Shown one piece after another: positions 23,606 to 31,982 of a stretch of 38,057 nucleotides of DNA (position 1 is the first letter of the stretch; the number at the start of each line of letters is the position of its first letter). This stretch comes from Desulfovibrio sp. GTDB lineage: Bacteria > Desulfobacterota > Desulfovibrionia > Desulfovibrionales > Desulfovibrionaceae. The position numbers and the translations under genes are program-made. Location of the stretch: assembly GCA_017396005.1 (NCBI GenBank), contig JAFQNG010000036.1, positions 1-38,057 of the forward strand. The letters run 5' to 3'. The notes beneath the pieces are model-generated. The model did no database searches. It saw nothing but the letters and a program-made list of their open reading frames with translations, and was not told the DNA's origin.

Positions 23606-25018
23606 ATGCCCATATACCGAGCAGACAGCCTCCGCCGTATCTCGTTGGCGCTTCTCATGGTTCTAACTCTGGCCCATGCCTGCCCACCGCAGGCATGGGC
23701 CTTTTTTTTCGGCGGCGTGTCCATCAAGGACGAAAAAGAGATGGGGCGCAGATTCGATATCATGATCCGGGCCAGTCTGCCCATGGTGGAAGACCCGGAA
23801 ATTACGCAATACGTTAACTATATGCTACAACGCCTGACCCGCAGGATGCCTCCACAGCCTTTCGACTTCAAGGCTGCTGTCATCCGGCATAGCGCACTCA
23901 ATGCTTTTGCCGTGCCGGGTGGATATGTTTTCCTTTTTACGGGCATGATTATGAATGTGGAACGAGAGGAAGACCTGGCAGGCGTACTGGCCCATGAGTT
24001 GGCCCATGTCACTCAGCGTCATGTAGCCTCACGTCTGGAGCGGGCACAGTATTTAACCGTAGGCTCGCTGCTTCTGGCTGTAGCAGGCGTAGCTGTTGGC
24101 GGCCCTGGTGGGGGCGCCCTTGCCATGGGGGCTCTGGGCGGCAGCCAGTCAGCCATGCTCAACTACAGCCGCCTTGATGAAACTGAAGCCGATCAAATTG
24201 GCCTGCAGTTCCTGACAGCCGCCGGCTACCCTCCCAGCGGCATGGTAGGAGGCTTCAAAGTCATGCGGCAAAAAAGCTGGATGTCAGGTGCCAGTATACC
24301 TGCCTATCTTTCTACCCATCCTGCTCTTGGTGACCGTATCAATGGCCTGCAGGCCCGCATTGAGAGCATGCCTCTTCAGATACGCAGCCGCAAGCAGAAT
24401 AATACTCGCTTCCAAAGAGTCAAAACTTTGCTCTGGGCACGCTATGGTGACAGTCAGGTCGCTCTGCAGCGCTTCGCAGGTCGAGATGCACTGTCCTGCA
24501 TGGGCAGGGGTATAGTGCTGGCACGTCTGAACAGAGTCAGCGAAGCCAGCAGATCTTTTGATCAGGCGCTGGCCGCAGCCCCTGAAGATACGCTCATTTT
24601 GCGAGAAGCAGGCGCTTTTCACTACCGCAAGGGTGATATGATCAAGGCCGAAAGTCTTCTGGACAAAGCCATGCGTAAAGACAGAAGCGATTATATGGCC
24701 TCTTTTTTTTATGCCCGTATGCTGGACGAAACAGGGCGTCAAAATCAGGCTGCCTCCTATTACCGGCAGGTGCTGCGCCATGTGCCCGAAGAACCGGACG
24801 TGCATGAAGCCTTCGCCCGCTCCCTGGGCTTTCAGAACAAGACTGCGGAGGCCTATATCCATCTGACATACAGTGCCATTTATTCAAATAACAAAAAACA
24901 GGCCGAGCGCTATTTCAAAAAGGCGCAATCATTGGCAGAGCGCGCTCCAAACAGGGCCGCTTTTCAGAAACTGGAGACCATCTACAAAGAACGTAAGGAA
25001 GTTTGGGAAGAAAGCTGA
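23606..25018 (+). CDS. BepA-like M48 metalloprotease with TPR domain
   Basis: A 470-residue secreted protein. A signal peptide (about 10-32, cleavage likely after AWA) precedes an M48 peptidase domain with the zinc motif HELAH (His130, Glu131, His134) and the third ligand Glu194 in [12 protein letters not shown]-like helices fill about 310-470. This architecture is that of E. coli BepA (YfgC), a periplasmic protease/chaperone for outer membrane protein assembly. The ATG at 23606 is chosen because AAAAGGGG lies just upstream and it gives a clean signal peptide; the frame is open further into cysS. A full intrinsic terminator sits inside the signal-peptide codons (23671-23709). The stop overlaps the hslV start as TGATG. 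Confidence 0.9.
   Translation: MPIYRADSLRRISLALLMVLTLAHACPPQAWAFFFGGVSIKDEKEMGRRFDIMIRASLPMVEDPEITQYVNYMLQRLTRRMPPQPFDFKAAVIRHSALNAFAVPGGYVFLFTGMIMNVEREEDLAGVLAHELAHVTQRHVASRLERAQYLTVGSLLLAVAGVAVGGPGGGALAMGALGGSQSAMLNYSRLDETEADQIGLQFLTAAGYPPSGMVGGFKVMRQKSWMSGASIPAYLSTHPALGDRINGLQARIESMPLQIRSRKQNNTRFQRVKTLLWARYGDSQVALQRFAGRDALSCMGRGIVLARLNRVSEASRSFDQALAAAPEDTLILREAGAFHYRKGDMIKAESLLDKAMRKDRSDYMASFFYARMLDETGRQNQAASYYRQVLRHVPEEPDVHEAFARSLGFQNKTAEAYIHLTYSAIYSNNKKQAERYFKKAQSLAERAPNRAAFQKLETIYKERKEVWEES
23671..23709 (+). terminator. Textbook intrinsic terminator inside the M48 protease gene
   Basis: GGCCCATGCCTGC (23671-23683) pairs perfectly with GCAGGCATGGGCC (23689-23701) around a 5-base loop and is followed at once by eight T (23702-23709). 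It lies 65 bases inside the coding sequence, across the codons for the end of the signal peptide ([13 protein letters not shown]). It could end cysS transcripts, or attenuate the protease/hslV transcript when translation fails to cover it. Confidence 0.85.
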
Positions 25019-25551
25019 TGGAAACACATGCTACAACCATTCTGGCAGTCAGGAAGAACGGGCGTGTTGCTATGGCTGGTGACGGTCAGGTGACCATGGG
25101 CCAGAGCATGATCATGAAGCATACAGCCCAGAAAGTACGTCGCCTGTACGAAGGGCGTATCCTGGCAGGTTTCGCCGGGGCTACGGCCGATGCCTTCACT
25201 TTGTTTGAATTATTTGAAGCCAAGCTCAAGGAAATGCGGGGTAATCTTCTGCGTGCTGCAGTAGAAATGACCAAGGAGTGGCGCAAAGACAAATATTTAC
25301 GCAAGCTGGAAGCCATGCTGATTCTGGCTGACAGCAAGCATCTGCTGATTCTGTCGGGTAACGGCGATGTCATTGAACCTGACGGAGACGCCGCTGCCAT
25401 CGGCAGTGGCGGGGCCTTTGCCCTGTCTGCAGCGCGGGCCCTCATTGCCCACAGTCAGCTTGACGCCGAGAGCATTGCCCGTGAGTCAATGCGCATCGCA
25501 GCAGATATCTGTGTTTTCACCAACGAGCGGTTCACGGTAGAATGCCTGTGA
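25018..25551 (+). CDS. hslV: ATP-dependent protease peptidase subunit HslV (ClpQ)
   Basis: A 177-residue proteasome-like N-terminal nucleophile peptidase, the proteolytic half of HslUV. ATTILAV follows a 5-residue propeptide (METHA), which makes Thr6 the expected nucleophile after processing. AGDGQVTMG and the [17 protein letters not shown] segment are diagnostic. The start at 25018 is chosen because it overlaps the protease stop in TGATG and matches the family N-terminus; an in-frame ATG at 25003 is less likely. HslV needs the HslU ATPase, which is not in this window. The last 10 bases overlap ispE. Confidence 0.95.
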   Translation: METHATTILAVRKNGRVAMAGDGQVTMGQSMIMKHTAQKVRRLYEGRILAGFAGATADAFTLFELFEAKLKEMRGNLLRAAVEMTKEWRKDKYLRKLEAMLILADSKHLLILSGNGDVIEPDGDAAAIGSGGAFALSAARALIAHSQLDAESIARESMRIAADICVFTNERFTVECL

Positions 25552-26453
25552 TTGCACTCTCGACTGGCTGCAAGATTAATTTGGGTCTTCGGGTCACTGG
25601 CAGACGGGCCGATGGATATCATGAACTGCACTCTTTGTTCTGGCCCCTGGCTGAGCCCTGTGACAGACTGGAGATACTTCCAGCCTCCCGTCTAGGTCTG
25701 CGACTTGTATGTAGTCATACAGCCATTGATCCTGTGCACAATACACTCATCAAGGCCTATAAGCTCTTCTGTGAGGCTACGGGCTATGATACGAGCCTTG
25801 AGGTGCATCTCTCCAAGGGTATCCCACCAGGTTCAGGCCTGGGAGGCGGGAGCAGCGATGCGGCCTGCCTGCTCCGCTGGCTCAATACTCAGATAGACAG
25901 TCCTCTCTCCCGTGAAGCATTGTCACACCTGGCAGTACGCGTAGGTGCCGATACACCATTCTTTCTCTATGGCTGCCCCTGCATGGTGCAGGGCATAGGT
26001 GAAAAAATCACACCGCTTAAAAGCAGACTGACAGGCCTCACTCTGGTACTGATTTGTCCTGAGCTGCATGTTAGTACAGCTTGGGCCTTTACAACTCTGG
26101 ATAGCCTCGAAGGAGCACAGGCACCCCTTCATGTGCAGTGTGAAAAGCCAGCTATGCAAAACAGCTTGACAAAAAACGACTCGGAAGATAATGGATTCTC
26201 TCTCTCTGGGGCAGAGATCGTACAAGGTATGTGTAATGATCTTGAAAATGCAGTCTTTCCCCACTATCCGCAACTGGCCGCCATTAAGGCGGAGCTTTTG
26301 CGTTTGGGAGCTGATGCAGCCGCTATGAGCGGTAGTGGCTCCAGTATGGTAGGCCTGTTCAGTCATAAGCAGGCAGCTAGGGAGGCCGGCAGAAAACTGG
26401 GCAGGGTGTACGACCGTGTCTGGTGTTTGCCTCTGGAATATACTGGGATGTAG
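25542..26453 (+). CDS. ispE: 4-diphosphocytidyl-2-C-methyl-D-erythritol kinase
   Basis: A 303-residue GHMP kinase that phosphorylates CDP-methylerythritol in the non-mevalonate isoprenoid pathway. The N-terminus [20 protein letters not shown] carries Lys11, the ATP loop is [14 protein letters not shown], and VGADTPFF holds the catalytic Asp. Normal length. The start overlaps hslV by 10 bases, so translation is coupled. Its last 10 bases, including the TAG stop, are the first 10 bases of tRNA-Gln, which places the end of the coding region and the tRNA 5' end on the same sequence. Confidence 0.95.
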   Translation: MPVIALSTGCKINLGLRVTGRRADGYHELHSLFWPLAEPCDRLEILPASRLGLRLVCSHTAIDPVHNTLIKAYKLFCEATGYDTSLEVHLSKGIPPGSGLGGGSSDAACLLRWLNTQIDSPLSREALSHLAVRVGADTPFFLYGCPCMVQGIGEKITPLKSRLTGLTLVLICPELHVSTAWAFTTLDSLEGAQAPLHVQCEKPAMQNSLTKNDSEDNGFSLSGAEIVQGMCNDLENAVFPHYPQLAAIKAELLRLGADAAAMSGSGSSMVGLFSHKQAAREAGRKLGRVYDRVWCLPLEYTGM

Positions 26454-26518
26454 CCAAGTGGTAAGGCAACGGGTTTTGGCTCCGTCATTCGAAGGTTCGA
26501 TCCCTTCCATCCCAGCCA
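26444..26518 (+). tRNA. tRNA-Gln (anticodon TTG)
   Basis: A complete cloverleaf can be drawn: acceptor TGGGATG pairs with CATCCCA, the D arm is GCC...GGC, the anticodon stem ACGGG/TCCGT closes the loop TTTTGGC with anticodon TTG (reads CAA), and the T arm is GAAGG-TTCGATC-CCTTC. Discriminator G and CCA (26516-26518) are encoded. The 5' end overlaps the ispE stop by 10 bases. A run of six T follows directly. Confidence 0.95.
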
Positions 26519-26574
26519 TTTTTTCGTCAGCGCGCGAAGTAAGGGCGCAGTCATGAATCTGTAAAGGCGGCCGT

Positions 26575-27522
26575 ATGTTCAGCGATATGAAAATCGTCAC
26601 CGGTTCTTCCAATCCGGAACTGGCCAAGGCCATCTGCAATCATCTCGGCTGTCAGCTGACCCCTACGCTGGCTACAACGTTCAGTGACGGAGAACTGCGT
26701 ATTGAGATAGGCGATAATGTACGCGGCGATGATGTTTTTGTAGTGCAGCCAACCTGTCCCCCGTCAATCAATCGTAATCTCATTCAGCTTTGTCTTATGC
26801 TGGACGCTCTGAAACGGGCTAGTGCAGGCCGAATAACTGCAGTAATGCCTTATTACGGCTATGCCCGACAGGATCGCAAAGTCAGCCCCCGCGCACCTAT
26901 CAGCGCCAAGATGGTGGCTGATTTTATCAGTGTAGCCGGGGCTGACAGGGTCGTCACTATTGACTTGCATGCCGGGCAGATTCAGGGTTTTTTCAATTGC
27001 CCCGTAGACAATCTCTTCGCAGTACCTGTCATGCTGGAAAAACTGCGCGAATTGCAAAATGAAGATATTGTCATCGTCTCACCCGATGCAGGTGGTGTAG
27101 AACGGGCGAGAGCCTATGCTAAACGGCTTAATGCCCCCCTAGCCATCATCGACAAACGGCGTGACCGCCCCAATCAGGCTCAGGCCATGCATGTTATTGG
27201 CGATGTCAAAGATCGCGTGGCTATTGTTGTAGATGATATGATTGATACTGCTGGGACGCTCTGCGCCGGTGCTGAAGTGCTGCTTGCCTTCGGAGCTAGG
27301 CGGATCGTGGCCTGCGCTACGCATCCAGTCCTCTCCGGCCCGGCCATTGAACGCATCAATGATGCCACAGCGCTTTCAGAAGTCATTGTTACAGACACCA
27401 TCCCTCTGGGTGATAAGCTGGAGCGCTGCCCCAAACTCAAGGTCATCACCGTAGCAGCTCTTTTGGGTAAAACCATTCACAACATTCATACCGGTTCTTC
27501 GGTGAGCGTGTTGTTTGTGTAG
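26575..27522 (+). CDS. prs: Ribose-phosphate pyrophosphokinase (PRPP synthetase)
   Basis: A 315-residue enzyme making PRPP from ribose 5-phosphate and ATP, the precursor of purines, pyrimidines, histidine and NAD. Seen motifs are the N-terminal [13 protein letters not shown], the catalytic YGYARQDRK segment near residues 98-106, the [11 protein letters not shown] stretch, and the PRPP-binding [12 protein letters not shown] near 220-231. Length matches class I PRPP synthetases. It follows tRNA-Gln and precedes rplY, as in many proteobacteria. The gene supplies PRPP that Hpt, encoded elsewhere in the window, would use. Confidence 0.96.
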   Translation: MFSDMKIVTGSSNPELAKAICNHLGCQLTPTLATTFSDGELRIEIGDNVRGDDVFVVQPTCPPSINRNLIQLCLMLDALKRASAGRITAVMPYYGYARQDRKVSPRAPISAKMVADFISVAGADRVVTIDLHAGQIQGFFNCPVDNLFAVPVMLEKLRELQNEDIVIVSPDAGGVERARAYAKRLNAPLAIIDKRRDRPNQAQAMHVIGDVKDRVAIVVDDMIDTAGTLCAGAEVLLAFGARRIVACATHPVLSGPAIERINDATALSEVIVTDTIPLGDKLERCPKLKVITVAALLGKTIHNIHTGSSVSVLFV

Positions 27523-27538
27523 CTGGTTGTATCGGCAG

Positions 27539-27554
27539 CCGGCTCCCCAGCCGG
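27539..27554 (+). other. Short hairpin between prs and rplY
   Basis: CCGGCT and AGCCGG form a 6-bp stem around CCCC, 16 bases after the prs stop and 60 bases before rplY. No T-tract follows. It may be a processing or regulatory structure in the rplY leader; function unknown. Confidence 0.3.
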
Positions 27555-27613
27555 GGTACGGCATTCAGGAACATTTTCCGCACGTTTCGACGGCGGTCAG
27601 CAAGGAGTAGAAT

Positions 27614-28210
27614 ATGAGCATTGACAAAACCTTGAGTGTGCAGAAACGTGAAGGCTGCGGCAAGGGCCACAGTGGTCGTCTGCGCTCTCAGGATATGGTT
27701 CCCGGCGTCTTCTACACTGCCGACGGTAAAAACATCACTGTACAGGCGCCTGCCCTTCCACTGGAAAAAATTTATGGTGATGCCGGGCATACTACGGTTT
27801 TCAATCTTGAAATCAACGATAATGGTTCCAAGAGCGTACACCCTGTACTCATATGGCAGGTACAGCGCCATCCCTATAAGAAAAGCTTCACCCATATTGA
27901 CTTTTACGGTGTTGACCTCGACAAACCGGTCAAAGTCGATGTGCCATTGGAGTTCACTGGTGTCTCACGTGGGGTGAAGCTGGGCGGCCTGCTTGAAACC
28001 TATCGTGAAAGCGTGCGTCTGAGCAGCAAGCCCATGGACATGCCCAAAAAGGTTGTGGTAGATGTGACAGATATGGGCATCAATGATACTATCAATGTGG
28101 CCGATCTTAAGCTGCCGGAAAATGTGAACGCTGTCTATGATCAAAATTACGCTATTGTCAGCGTCATCTCCAAAAGCAAGGATAGTGGTGAAGGCGAAGC
28201 CGCCGAATAA
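27614..28210 (+). CDS. rplY: 50S ribosomal protein L25 (general stress protein Ctc)
   Basis: A 198-residue long-form L25/TL5/Ctc protein that binds 5S rRNA in the large ribosomal subunit. The N-terminal L25 domain starts with RSQDMVPGVFYTADGKNITVQ (about 26-46) and includes the HPVLIWQVQRHPYKKSFTHIDFY strand region; the C-terminal beta domain (about 100-185) is the Ctc extension seen in most non-enteric bacteria. AAGGAG is the ribosome site. A strong terminator follows 23 bases after the stop and closes the long plus-strand cluster that began with rpoH. Confidence 0.95.
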   Translation: MSIDKTLSVQKREGCGKGHSGRLRSQDMVPGVFYTADGKNITVQAPALPLEKIYGDAGHTTVFNLEINDNGSKSVHPVLIWQVQRHPYKKSFTHIDFYGVDLDKPVKVDVPLEFTGVSRGVKLGGLLETYRESVRLSSKPMDMPKKVVVDVTDMGINDTINVADLKLPENVNAVYDQNYAIVSVISKSKDSGEGEAAE

Positions 28211-28232
28211 TTGCCCCTGTTGCAGGCTTTTC

Positions 28233-28262
28233 AGGCCGGTCCTTGGACCGGCCTTTCTTTTG
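28233..28262 (+). terminator. Intrinsic terminator after rplY
   Basis: AGGCCGGTCC (28233-28242) pairs with GGACCGGCCT (28245-28254), followed by TTCTTTT. It ends the prs-rplY transcript just before the hydrolase start. Confidence 0.9.
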
Positions 28263-28271
28263 TGAGTGTCC

Positions 28272-29147
28272 ATGACGCACTACTCGGTATTTTACCATAG
28301 ACTGGGGTACGGTCGCCGCACCTTGACTCTGGAACTCTGGCCTAACGAAGGTGCAGGGAGCGTCCTGTTTTATCCTGGCAGTATGTTTTCACCCTATCAA
28401 TATCGGGAGCTGCTAAACGCCTTACGCCAAAATGGCCTTACCGTGGCGGCCCTGCACCTGACCGGTCACGGCTGTAATTCATACCACACAACTTTTACCT
28501 TCGACGATCTCCTGCAGAACGGTCTGGATGCCGAAGGCTGGCTTCTGCAACAGGGTTACGGCCCTCTGTCAGTCTGTGGACACAGCCAAGGTGGCATACT
28601 GGCGCTGGCCCATGCCTCCATCTCTGACAAATTACGCCTGGCTTTTCCCATTACAGGCATCCTGCCCCAGCAAAAAGAAGCCCTCACTCTCACCCGCTTT
28701 ATCGGCTGCCGCAACAGACTCAGATTTCAGAAGGGTATCGAGGTCTTAGCCTGCTGTTTGCCTCGACTACCAATACCTCTCCCTGTCTACCTCTCAATCA
28801 AACGCATTTGCGCTAATGCCTGCCATATACGCAGCAATCGCAGAAGAGGCCGCCTGTCCTATCCTCTGGGCTTTCTCGCAAGTCTTTTCAAAGCTCACGT
28901 TAACCCGGTGATGAACTGCCCTGTCTATCTTTTCAATGCGCTTGACGATGCTCTTTTCACATCGGAATTGGCCCTGACAACCTTTACTCTTCTGCAGGCA
29001 CCGCACAAACGTCTGATCTGGCTTCCTAACGGAGGACATCTTGCTGTGCTAAACCCGCACATTGCTCTCTTCACAGCCAAACACATAGCTGCTGCCTGTG
29101 CAGGGCACGGGCTGCCATTGCATGTGACGGTATCACTCCAAGGATGA
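28272..29147 (+). CDS. Alpha/beta hydrolase
   Basis: A 291-residue alpha/beta-hydrolase-fold protein. It shows an oxyanion/entry strand YPGSMFSPYQYRELLNAL (about 34-51), LTGHGCNS, the nucleophile elbow GHSQGG (Ser105), an acid candidate in NALDDALF (about 215) and a catalytic His in NGGHLA near residue 256. The substrate is unknown; lysophospholipase-like and carboxylesterase-like members look similar. The start is uncertain: an in-frame GTG at 28266 or the ATG at 28272, with no good ribosome site for either. It sits directly after the rplY terminator and 3 bases before pth, with which it is probably co-transcribed. Confidence 0.75.
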   Translation: MTHYSVFYHRLGYGRRTLTLELWPNEGAGSVLFYPGSMFSPYQYRELLNALRQNGLTVAALHLTGHGCNSYHTTFTFDDLLQNGLDAEGWLLQQGYGPLSVCGHSQGGILALAHASISDKLRLAFPITGILPQQKEALTLTRFIGCRNRLRFQKGIEVLACCLPRLPIPLPVYLSIKRICANACHIRSNRRRGRLSYPLGFLASLFKAHVNPVMNCPVYLFNALDDALFTSELALTTFTLLQAPHKRLIWLPNGGHLAVLNPHIALFTAKHIAAACAGHGLPLHVTVSLQG

Positions 29148-29150
29148 GAA

Positions 29151-29756
29151 ATGGACTACGCTGGTATTCTTGTAGGCTTGGGCAATCCCGGCCCCCGTTA
29201 CGCACAGACACGCCATAACTGTGGTTTTGCCCTTGTAGAGGCATTATTGCGACTGGCCGAGCGCGAAGGACATGTCGAAAGCCTGAATGGCGGCAAGTTT
29301 TCCTGTAAAATGTGGCGTGTACGCCTTCCATCCTTGTGCGGTACCTGGCTAGCAGTTATGCCGCAAACTTTTATGAATCTGAGCGGGCAGTGCGTCCAGC
29401 CGCTGCTGGCCTGGCACAAACTTGAGGCGCGACATCTCCTTGTAGTCCACGATGAACTGGATATACCCCCAGGACAGCTGCGCTTCAAACTTGGCGGGGG
29501 TAATGCAGGGCATAATGGTCTCAAATCCATCACTCAGATGCTGGGGACACCCGACTTCTACCGTCTGCGCATAGGTATCGGCCGCCCCCCATACAGGGAT
29601 GACGTTACCAACTGGGTACTAGGGCGCCCTGACAATGAAGGACTTCAGCTGCTTGAAGCAACCCTACCCAGAGCTTTGGAGACATTTTTCATTTTTGCCG
29701 ACAAGGGGCTAGAAGCAGCGGTACATGCGTCCCGCGCCACTGTACACCGATCGTGA
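29151..29756 (+). CDS. pth: Peptidyl-tRNA hydrolase
   Basis: A 201-residue enzyme that frees tRNA from peptidyl-tRNA dropped from ribosomes. Motifs are GLGNPGPRYAQTRHNCGF (9-26, Asn12 and catalytic His22), TFMNLSG, VVHDELDIPPG with the supporting Asp, and GGGNAGHNGLKSI. AAGGATGAGAA provides the ribosome site. Its place near prs and rplY is a common bacterial arrangement; here an alpha/beta hydrolase gene is interposed. The small LpdD-like gene starts 43 bases after the stop. Confidence 0.95.
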   Translation: MDYAGILVGLGNPGPRYAQTRHNCGFALVEALLRLAEREGHVESLNGGKFSCKMWRVRLPSLCGTWLAVMPQTFMNLSGQCVQPLLAWHKLEARHLLVVHDELDIPPGQLRFKLGGGNAGHNGLKSITQMLGTPDFYRLRIGIGRPPYRDDVTNWVLGRPDNEGLQLLEATLPRALETFFIFADKGLEAAVHASRATVHRS

Positions 29757-29799
29757 TACTTTTCGCAGTATTTTCACATGTCAACGGAATACTCCTCCC

Positions 29800-30147
29800 A
29801 TGAAGCACACTCTTTACCTCAGCACTGCTCAGGGGCGCATTTGCCTTAAGTTACACTGCTGCCGCATGGGGCAGGATATACAAATCTGCCTCACAGGAGG
29901 TAAAGCGCATGTGGGCGCCGTAGCTCTGGCCCTGCCTAATGCTGACATCCCGGCCATGCTCATCCGGCCAGGGCATAAAGAAGGCGAACTAGCCGCCCTC
30001 ATGGCTGAAACACTTGCCAGATCGCTGAACTGCGCTGTTTGTGTGAGCGCAGGCATACACTACCCGAACATCACCAGGGATGAAATACTCACAGTAGAAA
30101 GTCTGAGCCGGAAACTGACGGAACAATGTCTGCATCAAATGCAGTGA
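29800..30147 (+). CDS. Small protein resembling LpdD-type prenylated-flavin chaperones
   Basis: A 115-residue protein. The pattern MGQDIQICLTGGKAHVGAVA, then GHKEGELAALMAETLA, then VSAGIHYPNITRDEI matches, as I remember it, the small LpdD/VdcD/'PAC4-like' family found with UbiD-type decarboxylases, where it helps load prenylated flavin. No UbiD or UbiX gene is nearby, so the assignment is tentative. The frame is open upstream to 29725 (overlapping pth), but the ATG at 29800 starts the conserved part. A GGAAT lies upstream as a weak ribosome site. Confidence 0.5.
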   Translation: MKHTLYLSTAQGRICLKLHCCRMGQDIQICLTGGKAHVGAVALALPNADIPAMLIRPGHKEGELAALMAETLARSLNCAVCVSAGIHYPNITRDEILTVESLSRKLTEQCLHQMQ

Positions 30148-30217
30148 AAGATACGAACATTGTGCCAAACGACAAAGTACGCGCGTACCCTGGCGCTATG
30201 ATTTTGGCTTTTCAAAT

Positions 30218-30235
30218 GCCTTGATTGCCTTGATT
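30218..30235 (+). repeat. Two tandem copies of GCCTTGATT in the aminotransferase leader
   Basis: Two exact 9-base copies abut in the 256-base gap between 30148 and 30403. The gap is AT-rich in its second half and must hold the aminotransferase promoter; a TTACAA/TATTAC pair with 16-base spacing is the best weak candidate. No riboswitch was recognised. Confidence 0.3.
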
Positions 30236-30403
30236 TCTTTGTCTGTTAGGGGCATCTTTTTCTACCTCAGACTGATGGGCAACGTGCTTCCAAATAATTC
30301 ACGCGAACAGCAACGGAAAAAACAGCCGTCCGAATTACAATTTTATTTTGTGATTACAAAGAGTTATACATACGATATTACTGACTATGATACGGAGACT
30401 TTC

Positions 30404-31594
30404 ATGCTGAACAAGATGCGACTTCTGACCCCCGGTCCTACCCCTCTACCGGAACGTGTGCGCCTGGTGCTGGCCCGCGACATGATTCATCATCGTAAAA
30501 AAGCGTTCACTGCCATCATGAGAGAGGTACAGCAAAAGCTGCAAAAACTTTTCGGTACAGCTCAGCCGGTTCTGCCTCTTTCTGCATCAGGCACTGGGGC
30601 CATGACAGCGGCTGTACATGGCCTCTTTACCCCGGGAGAAAAGATTCTTGTTGTGGAGGCAGGTAAGTTTGGTCAGCGATGGAGAGATATAGCCATTACG
30701 CGTGGGCTCGAGACTGTCAGTCTGGAGGTCCCTTGGGGACAGGCCGTAAATGCAGAACAGATTGAAGCCGCCCTCTCAGCTGATGCCCGCATCAAGGGGG
30801 TATTACTGCAGCTTTCCGAGACTTCCACGGGCGTTTTGCACCCTGTACAGGAGATAGGCCGCATCACCCGTGAACGTGACGTCCTGCTGGTAGTAGACGG
30901 CATCTCAGGCGTAGGCCTGTCGCCCTGTCCCATGGATGACTGGGGCCTAGACTGTCTGCTCACAGGATCACAAAAAGGCCTCATGCTGCCGCCTGGCCTT
31001 TCTCTGCTGGCCCTTTCGGCAAGGGCCTGGAATAAGGCGACACAGACTCCCTCAGGCTGTTTCTATTTCAATCTACCCAAGGAACGCGCCAATCTGGAAA
31101 AAGGGCAGACCCTTTTCACCTCTCCGGTTAATCTTCTGATGGGCCTTAATGAAAGCCTCGATATGCTTCTGGAGAATGGCCTGGAAGCTGTATACGCCAA
31201 ACAGTGGGCACTGACCATGCTTACCCGTGCCGGTCTGACGGCCTTGGGGCTGGAACTCTTCGCACCTGACCATTTTGCCTGGGGCATTACCAGCGTACAT
31301 CTGCCTGACGGGGTAGACGGCGTGGAAGTGCTGCGTATTGCTCAGCAACAATACGGTGTCTGCATGGCTGGCGGGCAGGACCATCTTAAAGGACGCATTG
31401 TACGCATCGGCCATATGGGCTGGGTAGACTGGAGTGACATACTGGCCGGCCTGTACGCTCTGGATCGTGCCCTGCTGATCAACGGCGGATACTCTGGTGC
31501 GCGCGACTATCTGGAGCAAGCCATGGCCGCCTACCGCATAGCACTGCTAGGGAAGCCCGGAGAGGCACTGCCCGAAGCACTGATACGCAGTTGA
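30404..31594 (+). CDS. Class V aminotransferase, alanine/serine-glyoxylate type
   Basis: A 396-residue PLP enzyme. The N-terminal RLLTPGPTPLPERVR is the hallmark of the alanine-glyoxylate/serine-pyruvate group; SASGTGAMTAAVHGL binds PLP phosphate; VVDGISGVGL holds the PLP-ring Asp (165); Lys191 in TGSQKGLML is the Schiff-base lysine. The family transfers amino groups between alanine or serine and glyoxylate or pyruvate; exact substrates cannot be read. Older databases call close relatives 'soluble hydrogenase 42 kDa subunit'. The ATG at 30404 is chosen for its GGAG site and family start, though the frame opens at 30221. The protein stands alone after a 256-base gap. Confidence 0.88.
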   Translation: MLNKMRLLTPGPTPLPERVRLVLARDMIHHRKKAFTAIMREVQQKLQKLFGTAQPVLPLSASGTGAMTAAVHGLFTPGEKILVVEAGKFGQRWRDIAITRGLETVSLEVPWGQAVNAEQIEAALSADARIKGVLLQLSETSTGVLHPVQEIGRITRERDVLLVVDGISGVGLSPCPMDDWGLDCLLTGSQKGLMLPPGLSLLALSARAWNKATQTPSGCFYFNLPKERANLEKGQTLFTSPVNLLMGLNESLDMLLENGLEAVYAKQWALTMLTRAGLTALGLELFAPDHFAWGITSVHLPDGVDGVEVLRIAQQQYGVCMAGGQDHLKGRIVRIGHMGWVDWSDILAGLYALDRALLINGGYSGARDYLEQAMAAYRIALLGKPGEALPEALIRS

Positions 31595-31657
31595 GGCTTG
31601 CCCATCACATAAATAGCATTATGTTTGGGACAAAGACCTTAAGGAAGAGAGGTTCCC

Positions 31658-31963
31658 ATGAGTCAGATCAATTGCGGGTGCGCAGCTTTCAAGGGTGCAC
31701 CCATGCCGGAAGTGACCTTTTCTACACTTATTCTTTCTCTGGCCTCAGCAGCCTTGGTGCAGCTAGGCGAAGTGCCTGACCCCGAGTCAGGACGTATGGA
31801 GCAGGATATTACCATGGCCAGACATAATATAGATGTACTGGAAATGCTCAGACAAAAAACTGAAGGAAACCTCCTGTCAGAAGAGCAAAAGCTTTTGGAA
31901 GGTATTCTGTATGAACTACGTATGAAATACGTCATCAAGTGCGGACCTGACTGCGCTTCCTGA
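31658..31963 (+). CDS. DUF1844 family protein
   Basis: A 101-residue protein. The core PEVTFSTLILSLASAALVQLGEVPDPESG, an alternating middle with DITMARHNIDVLEMLRQKTEGNL, and the end EEQKLLEGILYELRMKYV match DUF1844 along its length. The function is unknown; members are usually single small genes in deltaproteobacterial-type and other genomes. A GGAAGAGAGG stretch is the ribosome site. It lies 19 bases before argC and is probably in the same transcript. Confidence 0.85.
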   Translation: MSQINCGCAAFKGAPMPEVTFSTLILSLASAALVQLGEVPDPESGRMEQDITMARHNIDVLEMLRQKTEGNLLSEEQKLLEGILYELRMKYVIKCGPDCAS

Positions 31964-31982
31964 CCATTAGAAAGGATACAGC

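Noticed and set aside
30238..30262. Attenuator in the aminotransferase leader (ATGCC ... GGCAT followed by TTTTT)
   Set aside because: Only 5 bp of pairing with a loop of about 30 bases; too weak to support.
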